64,000 bases of DNA from Mucilaginibacter achroorhodeus. GTDB lineage: Bacteria; Bacteroidota; Bacteroidia; Sphingobacteriales; Sphingobacteriaceae. Of the stretch, positions 42,773 through 50,817 are shown one piece after another. Under the pieces are notes generated by a model. That model was given only the letters and a program-made list of their open reading frames with translations. It made no database searches and was not told where the DNA came from. The stretch is taken from assembly GCF_007846095.1 (NCBI RefSeq), contig NZ_VOEI01000003.1:310001-374000 (forward strand). The letters are read 5' to 3'. The position numbers and the translations under genes are program-made. The stretch's first letter is position 1; the number at the start of each line of letters is the position of its first letter.

Positions 42773-42819
42773 TTTGTTATTAATTACTAATTTTATTAGC
42801 TTTGAACTAATAAAATTAG
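42773..42819 (+). promoter_or_regulatory. SRAP promoter flanked by two CTAA-N5-TTAG sites
   Basis: TTTG (42773-42776), 20 bases, TAGCTTTG (42797-42804): a full match to the Bacteroidota promoter consensus. Two dyads, CTAATTTTATTAG (42787-42799) and CTAATAAAATTAG (42807-42819), are exact reverse complements of each other. The first covers the start of the -7 box, the second the transcript start. ATG follows at 42824. Confidence 0.72.
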
Positions 42820-42823
42820 TTTT

Positions 42824-43438
42824 ATGTGCGGTCACGTTGAGATTGGTGAACAGAAAGATATCAAAGTTATTAAACGGGATGGTGCATCCTATACGCCGAA
42901 GAGTAATGGCGCCGGTAATCCCGGCTCTATGCTGCCGGTAGTTACTGATGCCATACCGGATAAGGTGCAGCAGTTTAGATGGGGTTTGCTTAATGCGGAC
43001 GACGATCGCATACATAGCAAAAACAAGCACGCCCGTATCGAGTCTCTATTCGTAGTGCCTATGTGGAAAGACATCGCAGGCAAGCGGCATTGTGTAATAC
43101 GTATCCAAGCATTTTTTGAATATAACCGCGAACAGCAGCGCAAATACCGCATAGAACGTGCAGACGGCAAACCATTTTATATAGCCGGTTTGTGGGATAT
43201 ATGGTTCGATATTAAAACAGGTATTTTGTTGCCTACGTTTGCTATGATCACCATGCAACCGAACTCGGCAATGGCAGAGATCCATGACCGTATGCCAGCC
43301 ATATTGGAACGCGGCGACATCAAGACCTGGATAAATGGCAACTATACCGCCGAACAACGCGTAGATTTCCTGCGCAAACACCCCTGCCCTTCTGATCACT
43401 TACGGATCACTGTAGAAAAAGAACATCGCGATGAATGA
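42824..43438 (+). CDS. SOS response-associated peptidase (SRAP, YedK/HMCES-like)
   Basis: 204 residues. SRAP proteins cross-link covalently to abasic sites in single-stranded DNA through Cys2. Here Cys2 (MCGHVEIG), Glu99 (IQAFFEYN) and His154 (IHDRMPAIL) are in place, and FRWGLLN is the family mark. The Asn that usually stands in the NARxE motif reads His69 (HARIES), and the usual GFYEW reads AFFEY, so it is a divergent member. Its promoter and operators tie it to the mutasome genes upstream; it is 68 bases after umuC. Confidence 0.88.
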   Translation: MCGHVEIGEQKDIKVIKRDGASYTPKSNGAGNPGSMLPVVTDAIPDKVQQFRWGLLNADDDRIHSKNKHARIESLFVVPMWKDIAGKRHCVIRIQAFFEYNREQQRKYRIERADGKPFYIAGLWDIWFDIKTGILLPTFAMITMQPNSAMAEIHDRMPAILERGDIKTWINGNYTAEQRVDFLRKHPCPSDHLRITVEKEHRDE

Positions 43439-43511
43439 GATTTTCTATTTGCTCGATAGCTTTTTTGTCAGAAACTACTGAATTATTGTAGATTAGCGAA
43501 AACACCTTTCT

Positions 43512-45935
43512 ATGTTACGCAATCTGCTATTGGTGACTTATCGCAACCTAATTAAAAACATCTCATATACCTTTATCAATGTGGTTGGCCTTAGTTTAGG
43601 GCTGGCGGCGTTTATTGCTATAAGCGCATACGTACAGTATGAAAAGAGCTTCGATACCATGTATCCGGGCGCTGATCATCTATATCGTGCTGAAAGCCGT
43701 TTTTATAAACAAGGCGAACTTACCGATGCCTGGGCTACTGCAAGTAACGGTTATGCAAAAGCCATGTATGATAACATTCCGGGCATTGCCAGCTATGCAC
43801 GGATAAGTTGGAATGGCAATGAGCGCGTGGTGAGGTATGGTGATACAAAATATCGTGAACAAAAGGTTTGCTTTGCAGATAGCAACTTTTTATCATTCTT
43901 TAAATTACCCTTACTTAAGGGAGATGAAAATTCGGCACTGAAAGAGGTGAACACTGTGGTGATCTCTGAAGCCGAAGCCAAAAAGTATTTCGGTGATCCC
44001 CAACAAGCCGCTGGCAAAAGGTTGGAGCTATCATCTCGTTTCGAGACTTATCATTGCCTGGTAACAGGTGTATTTAAAGAACTGCCGGCTAATTCTACTT
44101 TGCAGTTTAATATGCTCGTTTCTTGGGCAACGGCGCCTAACTGGATAAAAGAATTTTGGTATCAGCATGAGAATTACACATTTCTAAAATTGAAGCCGGG
44201 TGTTGACCCCTCAACCGTAGCACAAAAATTCCCGGCGCTGGCGGAACGTTTTAAAACAGCCGAGCCACTAAAAGAACTAAGCTGGGGCGTTGAATTGGTA
44301 GCGCTAAAAAACATTCATCTAAACGCTGCCAAACCGTACGAGATGGAACCAAAGGGTAATCGACAAGCTGTTGGCTTTCTTAGCGTAATGGCCTATATCA
44401 TCTTACTGATTGCTTGTATTAATTATATCAACCTGGCAACTACAAAATCGGTAGATCGTGCGCGTGAGGTCGGTATCAGGAAAGTTAGTGGTGCACACAC
44501 CAGCCAGCTGGTATTTCAGTTTTTCCTGGAATCCTTTATAGTGAACATTGTATCGCTTACTTTTTCAGTATTATTAGTAGGCGCGATCAGCTTGCTGCTT
44601 AAAAATATTTCCGGCGATACGCAGACTTATAGTTTGTTGATAGATGGTGAATTGGTTGTAAAAGTTTGCGTAGCCTTTGTTGCAAGTATTATTCTCTCCG
44701 GTCTTTATCCAGCTATTATACTATCAAAGTTAAAGCCGGTTAAAGTGCTAAAAGGCCGTTTTGCGCTTTCTAAAACAGGAACCTGGCTACGTAAGGGAAT
44801 GGTGTTTTTCCAATTTGCTTCATCGCTGTTATTGTTAGCAGGTACAGTGGCAGTTTACAGGCAGGTTATTTATATGAATACCGAAGATACCGGCATAAAC
44901 CTGAAGCAAACCTTAGTGGTGAAGGCCCCGGCCAATACCGATAACTACATTCAAAAGGTAAACGATTTTAAAAACAATGCTTTGAACATTACAGGCGTGC
45001 GTCAGGCTACGGTTTCAGGCGCTGTTCCGGGCAGGCAGGTAGGTATGGGGGCAGCATGCCGGCGCTATGGCACGCCTAAATTAACAGAAAGGCTGTATGA
45101 GATGCTGCGGGTTGATTTTGACTTTATGAAACTTTACAAACCGCAGCTAATTGCGGGTCGTGCATTTGATAAAGGCTTCACAACCGATTCTACCAAAGTG
45201 GTCCTAAACCAGGAAGCGGTCAAGCGATTTGGGTTTAGCTCTGCTCAAGACGCAGTTGGTAAAAAAATATGGATAGAGTCATTAGACAAAGAGCCTAACG
45301 AGGTTATTGGCGTTGTAAAAGATTTTCATCAACAGTCCTTAAAAGAAAGCTACGCGGCAACCGTATTATTTATGGATCCTAAATTGACTTGGGTGCCATT
45401 AAAATATATCTCCTTTGAGATCGACCAATCCAAGGCAAAATCGACATCACGCCAACTTGGTGACCTTTGGGCGCAATTCTTTCCTGAGTCGTCTTTCGAC
45501 CAATTCTTTCTTGATGATTTTTACGCAAGGCAATATGAACAGGATGTACATTTTGGCCAGGTATTCATGCTTTTTTCTGCTATAGCTGTGGTCATCGCTT
45601 GCCTGGGCCTGTTTGGTTTAACCGCTTACGCTACCGCGAGACGCAAAAAAGAAATTGGTGTACGTAAAGTATTAGGGGCATCCGCGCAAAGTATTGTCAG
45701 GTTACTTGCCGCCGATCTGTTTAAATTAGTCATTGCCGCCAGTTTAGTAGCAATACCAGCAGCGGTACTATTGGTATACCAATGGCTGCAGGGCTATGCA
45801 TTTAAAGTACAGCTTACCTGGTGGCAATTTGTATTACCTATACTTGTATTAATGCTGATATCGTTTTTGGCTACAGCTTATCTTACCTACAAAGCAGCAT
45901 TAACCAATCCGGTTAAAATGCTCAGGGACGAATGA
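43512..45935 (+). CDS. FtsX/MacB-like ABC transporter permease
   Basis: 807 residues. There is an N-terminal membrane helix (about 18-40), then a periplasmic core domain of the MacB_PCD type (about 50-280), and an FtsX domain with helices near 290-310, 340-365 and 385-405, then YPAIILSKLKPVKVLKGRF. A second periplasmic and FtsX part follows (about 430-807), with GLTAYATARRKKEIGVRKVLGAS. These duplicated permeases work with a separate ATPase in export of peptides or lipoproteins. No ATPase gene lies next to it. Terminator right after it. Confidence 0.9.
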   Translation: MLRNLLLVTYRNLIKNISYTFINVVGLSLGLAAFIAISAYVQYEKSFDTMYPGADHLYRAESRFYKQGELTDAWATASNGYAKAMYDNIPGIASYARISWNGNERVVRYGDTKYREQKVCFADSNFLSFFKLPLLKGDENSALKEVNTVVISEAEAKKYFGDPQQAAGKRLELSSRFETYHCLVTGVFKELPANSTLQFNMLVSWATAPNWIKEFWYQHENYTFLKLKPGVDPSTVAQKFPALAERFKTAEPLKELSWGVELVALKNIHLNAAKPYEMEPKGNRQAVGFLSVMAYIILLIACINYINLATTKSVDRAREVGIRKVSGAHTSQLVFQFFLESFIVNIVSLTFSVLLVGAISLLLKNISGDTQTYSLLIDGELVVKVCVAFVASIILSGLYPAIILSKLKPVKVLKGRFALSKTGTWLRKGMVFFQFASSLLLLAGTVAVYRQVIYMNTEDTGINLKQTLVVKAPANTDNYIQKVNDFKNNALNITGVRQATVSGAVPGRQVGMGAACRRYGTPKLTERLYEMLRVDFDFMKLYKPQLIAGRAFDKGFTTDSTKVVLNQEAVKRFGFSSAQDAVGKKIWIESLDKEPNEVIGVVKDFHQQSLKESYAATVLFMDPKLTWVPLKYISFEIDQSKAKSTSRQLGDLWAQFFPESSFDQFFLDDFYARQYEQDVHFGQVFMLFSAIAVVIACLGLFGLTAYATARRKKEIGVRKVLGASAQSIVRLLAADLFKLVIAASLVAIPAAVLLVYQWLQGYAFKVQLTWWQFVLPILVLMLISFLATAYLTYKAALTNPVKMLRDE

Positions 45936-45953
45936 CGACAACCATATAAAACA

Positions 45954-45982
45954 AAAAACCCTGCACTTAGTACAGGGTTTTT
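45954..45982 (+). terminator. Terminator after the FtsX-like gene
   Basis: 10-bp stem AAAAACCCTG (45954-45963) / CAGGGTTTTT (45973-45982) with a 9-base loop, 19 bases after the stop, just before the tRNA gene. Confidence 0.9.
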
Positions 45983-46003
45983 GATACTTGGTATCGCTTT
46001 TTG

Positions 46004-46077
46004 TCGGGATGGCAGGATTCGAACCTGCGGCCTCCACATCCCAAATGTGGCGCGATACCGGGCTACGCTACATCCCG
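46004..46077 (-). tRNA. tRNA-Pro (anticodon UGG)
   Basis: Reading the minus strand from 46077: acceptor CGGGATG pairs with CATCCCG, anticodon stem CCACA/TGTGG holds loop TTTGGGA with anticodon TGG, and the T-arm GCAGGTTCGAATCCTGC is canonical. Discriminator base is A (46004). CCA is not encoded. It reads Pro CCN codons. Confidence 0.96.
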
Positions 46078-46227
46078 TTTGTTCTCGTTTGGGATTGCAA
46101 AAGTAGCTTTTTTACCTACCCTTGCAAACTTTTTTTTCAAATTTTATTAAAGCGGCACCTAACCAATTCATTTGCATCAACTTAATTTTTATTTAACATC
46201 ATCGTGGCTTTTCCTAACTAAAGCATT

Positions 46228-46245
46228 ATACCGCATTTGCGGTAT
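46228..46245. repeat. 8-bp dyad in the tRNA/DUF1801 intergenic region
   Basis: ATACCGCA (46228-46235) and TGCGGTAT (46238-46245) with a two-base centre. No T-run follows, so an operator or part of an RNA structure rather than a terminator. Confidence 0.4.
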
Positions 46246-46284
46246 TGATGAGTTGAACTTTTGCTTGCAATTTTACAATATTGC

Positions 46285-46390
46285 ACGGCACTAAAGCCTG
46301 GTACAACACGGACGGTCATACTAATAAAATAGGGGGAATGTGATCTTCCGACAAAGCCACATATCAACAATTGATGTGTGGCTTATTTTT
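46285..46390 (+). ncRNA. Possible small RNA ending in a strong terminator
   Basis: No ORF explains a plus-strand terminator here: AAGCCACA (46354-46361) pairs with TGTGGCTT (46377-46384), extended inward by ATCAA/TTGAT, and followed by ATTTTTT. A promoter-like stretch TTGC..TACAATATTG lies near 46262-46283. A small inner hairpin GGAA/TTCC occurs near 46336-46349. The family could not be recognised; it lacks the SRP and 6S core sequences as I know them. Confidence 0.3.
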
Positions 46391-46806
46391 TAACCGTAAA
46401 CCGTTTTAAGATATGTTACGGAATTGTTTACCATTTTCTTTAAAATCTTTTCATCAATATCCGCCAGCTTTTTGATGTAAAGGCAACTTATGCCCGTCTT
46501 GTGTTTGCCAAGCTGTTGTAACAACTTTTCCTTATCAGCAAATTCGGCTGCCAAATAAATTGCAAACTCCTTACTCCGCGGCGAGAAACCAACAAGCGGT
46601 GCGTCACCTTCTCTCCCGCTTTCATATTTGTAATGGTAACTGCCAAAACCAATAATTGCCGTTCCCCACATTTGGGGTTCCATGGTTGTCTCATCCTTTA
46701 ATAGGGCCAAAAGCTTAAACGCATCATCGCGTTTGGCTGTATCACCAATAGCGTTCAAAAAATCTTCTACGCGTATTGCTGTTGGGATAGTTTTGTTTTG
46801 TGCCAT
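46390..46806 (-). CDS. DUF1801 domain protein
   Basis: 138 residues. The pattern VEDFLNAIGDTAKRDDAFKL, then MWGTAIIGFGSYHYKYESGR and PLVGFSPRSKEFAIYLAAEF is typical of DUF1801. The domain has the YdhG/iron chaperone-like fold, function unknown. Cytoplasmic. Single gene, divergent from the FAD-binding gene at 46867. Confidence 0.85.
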   Translation of the reverse strand: MAQNKTIPTAIRVEDFLNAIGDTAKRDDAFKLLALLKDETTMEPQMWGTAIIGFGSYHYKYESGREGDAPLVGFSPRSKEFAIYLAAEFADKEKLLQQLGKHKTGISCLYIKKLADIDEKILKKMVNNSVTYLKTVYG

Positions 46807-46866
46807 TTTAAAACAATAAGTTGTTTAGGTAGTTGATAATTTAATTTCTAAGATATTTTTTATTAA

Positions 46867-48594
46867 TTGAAGATAATTAAGCAAATAGCTATCCTGGGCG
46901 GTGGTCCAAGCAGCTTATTCGTATTTAAACGTTTGGTTGAGAGCGGTCACACCGACATCTCCATAACCGTTTTCGAGAAAAACCAGCAACTGGGTACTGG
47001 TATGCCCTATTCTCACGATGGCGCTAATGACGAGCATGTAACCAACGTATCCGGCAACGAGATACCGGAAATTGTTACCGGCATCAGCGATTGGGTAAAA
47101 ACAATATCCAAAGATACGCTGGATAAATACCACATCAACCCGTCTAAGTTTAACGATTATAAAGTATTACCACGGCTGCTGTTCGGTCAATATCTAAACG
47201 CCCAGTTTAAACTATTGCTACAACAAGCTAAAGATAAACAAATTAAGCATGAGGTAAGGTACGGTTGCTGTGTTACAGACATTATCGACCATCCAGAACA
47301 GGAAATGGTTACTGTAGTTGTTAATGATGACGAGAAATTGGTTTTCGATACTATTGTAATATGCACCGGACATAACTGGCCAAAAAAAGATGAAGACAAA
47401 ATACCCGGTTTTTTTGATTCGCCTTATCCGCCTAAAAAACTGGCTTTAAAGCTCGATCATCCGGTTGCTGTAAAAGGCTCTTCGTTAACAGCAATAGATG
47501 CCATACGTACGCTATCGCGCCACAACGGGGCGTACGGTAAGGATGAGAACGGCTTAATTAATTACAAGCTTAACCCCGATAGTGAAGGCTTTAGAATTGT
47601 GATGCATTCGCGCAATGGGTTGTTACCGGCTGTACGCTTTCACCTGGAAGATCCGCATCTTTCGAAGACAGATACCTTAACACCCGAGCAAATAAAAGCG
47701 CACCGGGAAGGTAACGGTGGTTTCTTATCGTTAGATTATGTTTTTGAGCACGATTTTAAGCTTCCCCTCAAAAAGAAGCGTCCTGCTTTTTACGATGAGA
47801 TAAAGGACATGAACATGGAACAATTTGTGGATAAGATGATGAGCCTCCGCGAAAGCATGGATCCATTTAAGTTGCTAAAGATAGAATACGATGAAGCTGA
47901 AGCATCTATAGAGCAACGGCGCTCTGTTTACTGGAAGGAGATGCTGGCTATACTTAGCTTCGCGATGAATTATCCGGCCAAATACTTCTCGGCCGAAGAC
48001 ATGCTTCGCTTACAGAAAACCTTGATGCCATTGATATCTGTTGTGATTGCCTTCATTCCACAAAGCTCTGTAGAGGAGTTGATGGCACTACATAATGCGG
48101 GCTTATTGGAGCTCATCTGTGTTGGAGATGACAGCCACGTAGAACCTGGCACGGAAGGCGCAACCTATTATTACACAGACGATAAAGGCAAAAAAAATGA
48201 GCAGCGTTACAAAACTTACGTAGATGCCACGGGGCAAAAACATCTGAACTTTGAACAATTTCCGTTCGCATCTTTGAGAGAGAACCGTGTGATTACTCCG
48301 GCCCGTGTAAAGTTCAAAAGCAGTGATGAAGGCTTACAAGCCATGAATGATGGTAACGATAAGGCTCAAACCGATGGTAAGGGCAATTATTATCTCAACG
48401 TTCCGGGCATTACAATTAACGACACCTTTGAAGCAATTGATGATTACGGAGCTTTAAACGATCGTATTTATGTGATGGCGGTTCCGTATATTGGCGGCTT
48501 TAATCCGGATTACTCGGGCCTTGACTTTGCCGAGGCTGCATCAGAAATTATCGTAAAAAGTATTTTTAAAGATGAACCAGCAACCATCTACTAA
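46867..48594 (+). CDS. FAD/NAD(P)-binding protein (NAD_binding_9 type)
   Basis: 575 residues from a TTG. The N-terminal dinucleotide fold is IAILGGGPSSLFVFKRL (about 6-22), and the acidic end of the second strand is ITVFEKNQQLGTGMPY. A second part has TIVICTGHNWPKK and YVDATGQKHLNFEQFPF. This fits the family of FAD-dependent proteins annotated FAD-NAD(P)-binding or hydroxyacylglutathione-like; the reaction is unknown. The last 23 bases overlap the DUF1543 gene, so the two form an operon. Confidence 0.78.
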   Translation: MKIIKQIAILGGGPSSLFVFKRLVESGHTDISITVFEKNQQLGTGMPYSHDGANDEHVTNVSGNEIPEIVTGISDWVKTISKDTLDKYHINPSKFNDYKVLPRLLFGQYLNAQFKLLLQQAKDKQIKHEVRYGCCVTDIIDHPEQEMVTVVVNDDEKLVFDTIVICTGHNWPKKDEDKIPGFFDSPYPPKKLALKLDHPVAVKGSSLTAIDAIRTLSRHNGAYGKDENGLINYKLNPDSEGFRIVMHSRNGLLPAVRFHLEDPHLSKTDTLTPEQIKAHREGNGGFLSLDYVFEHDFKLPLKKKRPAFYDEIKDMNMEQFVDKMMSLRESMDPFKLLKIEYDEAEASIEQRRSVYWKEMLAILSFAMNYPAKYFSAEDMLRLQKTLMPLISVVIAFIPQSSVEELMALHNAGLLELICVGDDSHVEPGTEGATYYYTDDKGKKNEQRYKTYVDATGQKHLNFEQFPFASLRENRVITPARVKFKSSDEGLQAMNDGNDKAQTDGKGNYYLNVPGITINDTFEAIDDYGALNDRIYVMAVPYIGGFNPDYSGLDFAEAASEIIVKSIFKDEPATIY

Positions 48595-49168
48595 CTATAA
48601 ATTATTTATGCTGCTACTGGGCTCAAAAGCCCCTGCTCGTAACGTTGAACAACACGATTTCTTTTTTGGAATCGCTACATCACTAAAAGAATTGATCCCT
48701 GAAATAAAGGCCTTTTGGCCTGAGGCAGGTAAAAGCCTGCACATTGATGGCTGGCGAGAAGTTAACAGCGTGGATGGCTATGGAATTAGCATCACTGAAA
48801 AAATAGAACAACAGGCTGAACAAGAAAATAAACTATTCTTTATAAACCTGGGTGGTTACAAAGGTACTGACTTGGTTGAGCAACACTATACTTTACTCAG
48901 CGTTCATCCGGATCAGGGTACAGCTACGCAGGAGGCCAAAAAGACGATCTTCTTTAAAACTAATAGCATTGCTAACGGTAATCGTGCAAACGCTCACGTA
49001 GACGACAAATATGGTATTGATGTAGATGAGATATACCGTATAGAAGATATTCTTGCACCTCATCAAAAGGCAAAATTTCAGATCAACATCACACCAAATG
49101 CAAACCCGCCCGAAGATGAGGTACATTTAGGTTATTTTAAGCTGGATAAGATACTTAAGGGTGAATAA
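48572..49168 (+). CDS. DUF1543 domain protein
   Basis: 198 residues. LFMLLLGSKAPARNVEQHDFF (shown here one residue short of the full motif) and LIPEIKAFWPEAGKSLHIDG are marks of DUF1543, and LFFINLGGYKGTDLVEQHY follows. Function unknown. It overlaps the upstream FAD protein by 23 bases, suggesting joint action, and its end overlaps the convergent MazG-like gene by 14 bases. Confidence 0.82.
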   Translation: MNQQPSTNYKLFMLLLGSKAPARNVEQHDFFFGIATSLKELIPEIKAFWPEAGKSLHIDGWREVNSVDGYGISITEKIEQQAEQENKLFFINLGGYKGTDLVEQHYTLLSVHPDQGTATQEAKKTIFFKTNSIANGNRANAHVDDKYGIDVDEIYRIEDILAPHQKAKFQINITPNANPPEDEVHLGYFKLDKILKGE

Positions 49169-49625
49169 TGCTCTTTAGATCAGCTGGCGAATAGTTGATG
49201 GATTTAAGCGTTTTGTTATCGGTAGTACGATAAACCAAAAAGCGATCCTCCTCTTGCAAAGCGTATGATCCGCTGCCGTCTTTTGCTTTATAGTACGCAA
49301 TGGTGGAATTGGCTTCTTCTTCAGACTTGCAGGCTTTGCTCATGTTTGAGCGGTGCACTTCGTCAAAAATTTCTTTGAACTTATCTGCCAAACCAAACTC
49401 CAATATGGCACCGGCCAAAACGTATTGTATATCGGCCAGGGCATCAGCTATTTCAACCAGGTTGTTATCTTCTACAGCTTCTTGCAACTCTTTAACTTCT
49501 TCGGCAAGCAAAGCAACGCGCAGGTCGCAGCGTTTTTTATCCGGGATGGTCGGGCTTTCTAAAATTGGATGTTTAAAAGTGCGGTGAAATTCGGCTACCT
49601 GGTTTAATGCTTGTGGTTCCTGCAT
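49155..49625 (-). CDS. MazG-like nucleotide pyrophosphohydrolase
   Basis: 156 residues. The all-alpha NTP-PPase pattern shows as EEVKELQEAVEDNN (EExxE motif) followed by EIADALADIQYVL (ExxD motif), the magnesium-binding residues of the MazG/PRA-PH family. The C-terminal DEVHRSNMSKACKSEEEA is also seen in this branch. It probably hydrolyses (modified) nucleoside triphosphates to monophosphates in housekeeping of the pool. Confidence 0.85.
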   Translation of the reverse strand: MQEPQALNQVAEFHRTFKHPILESPTIPDKKRCDLRVALLAEEVKELQEAVEDNNLVEIADALADIQYVLAGAILEFGLADKFKEIFDEVHRSNMSKACKSEEEANSTIAYYKAKDGSGSYALQEEDRFLVYRTTDNKTLKSINYSPADLKSIIHP

Positions 49626-49752
49626 GATAATTGTATTGTGCTTTCAAATGTATAAAATATGCGGTCAATTTATTTTGATGTGGAAAAATCACACGCTTGT
49701 GGATATGACAATCAAATTGCATGTTTTAACACCTAATTATTGAACTTGCAGT

Positions 49753-50778
49753 ATGGAAATAGGCATCGATAGTTTTGCGTCAGCACTTTACGGATCGAAT
49801 GAATTAACGCCAGTTGTTGCCATGGAGCAACTGCTTGAACGTATTGTGTTGGCCGACCAGGTTGGGCTTGACGTTTTTGGTATTGGCGAACATCACAAAA
49901 AAGAATTTTTGGATTCGGCGACGGCGGTTATCCTTGCCGCAGCTGCAGCCAAAACGAAAAACATACGCCTCACAAGTGCGGTAACTGTTTTAAGTGCTGC
50001 AGACCCTGTTAGGGTTTTTCAAAGTTTTGCTACGCTTGATCTGATCTCTAAAGGCCGCGCAGAATTGGTTGTTGGCCGAGGTTCATCCATAGAAGCCTAT
50101 CCCCTGTTTGGTTTTGACCTTGACGACTATGATGCGCTTTTCCGCGAGAAGCTTGATCTGCTATTGCAGATTCGCGATGAGGAGTTTGTAACATGGCGCG
50201 GTAAGTTTCGTGCGCCCCTAAACAACCTTCCGGTATATCCTCGACCGTCACAAAACAAGTTACCTATATGGCTGGGCGTTGGCGGTACACCCGAGTCGTT
50301 TGCGAGAGCGGGTGCTTTAGGGCTACCACTAATGGTTGCCATTATCGGTGGGAATACCTCACGTTTCCGTCCACTGATTGATCTTTATCGCGAAGCTGGT
50401 GCCCGTGCCGGATACAAACCGGACGAATTGACCGTTGGCCTGCATTCGCCCGGCTTTGTATCTGATAACGACGAAAAAGCGGTTGAAGAATACTACCCCG
50501 GTTATGCCGAATTATGGACCAAGCTTGGACGTGAGCGCGGCTGGCCGCCGGTAACACGTTACCAGTTTGATAGCCTAATTGCCCCCGAGGGCGTACTTGT
50601 TGTTGGTGGCCCGGAACGCGTGGCTGAGAAACTGTTGCATCACAGCGAAGCGCTGGGCGGCGTAGACCGTTTTACATTTCAAATGGATAACGCGGGCTTA
50701 ACTCACTTGCAACTGATGCATTCAATAGAGTTAATAGGCACTAAGGTTATCCCGCTTGTGAAGGCAGCCAAAGCTTAA
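49753..50778 (+). CDS. LLM class flavin-dependent oxidoreductase
   Basis: 341 residues, luciferase-like monooxygenase fold (TIM barrel). FGIGEHHKKEF near residue 38 and the family sequence ELVVGRGSSIEAYPLFGFDL are typical, as is LPIWLGVGGTPESFARAG. It uses reduced flavin supplied by a partner; the substrate is not known. It stands first in a tight row with an AraC regulator (39 bases) and an FAD monooxygenase (41 bases), all on the plus strand. Confidence 0.9.
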   Translation: MEIGIDSFASALYGSNELTPVVAMEQLLERIVLADQVGLDVFGIGEHHKKEFLDSATAVILAAAAAKTKNIRLTSAVTVLSAADPVRVFQSFATLDLISKGRAELVVGRGSSIEAYPLFGFDLDDYDALFREKLDLLLQIRDEEFVTWRGKFRAPLNNLPVYPRPSQNKLPIWLGVGGTPESFARAGALGLPLMVAIIGGNTSRFRPLIDLYREAGARAGYKPDELTVGLHSPGFVSDNDEKAVEEYYPGYAELWTKLGRERGWPPVTRYQFDSLIAPEGVLVVGGPERVAEKLLHHSEALGGVDRFTFQMDNAGLTHLQLMHSIELIGTKVIPLVKAAKA

Positions 50779-50817
50779 TGTTTTGCTTTAAGTAAAAGCA
50801 AGCTTGTATATTACGGG

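Noticed and set aside
45988..46185. ORF of 65 residues starting MVSLFVGMAGFEPAAS
   Set aside because: It is the antisense reading of tRNA-Pro at 46004-46077, a well-known false ORF type.
46285..46390. SRP RNA, 6S RNA or riboswitch identity for the orphan transcript
   Set aside because: The conserved cores I know for these RNAs are not found; only a generic small RNA can be suggested.
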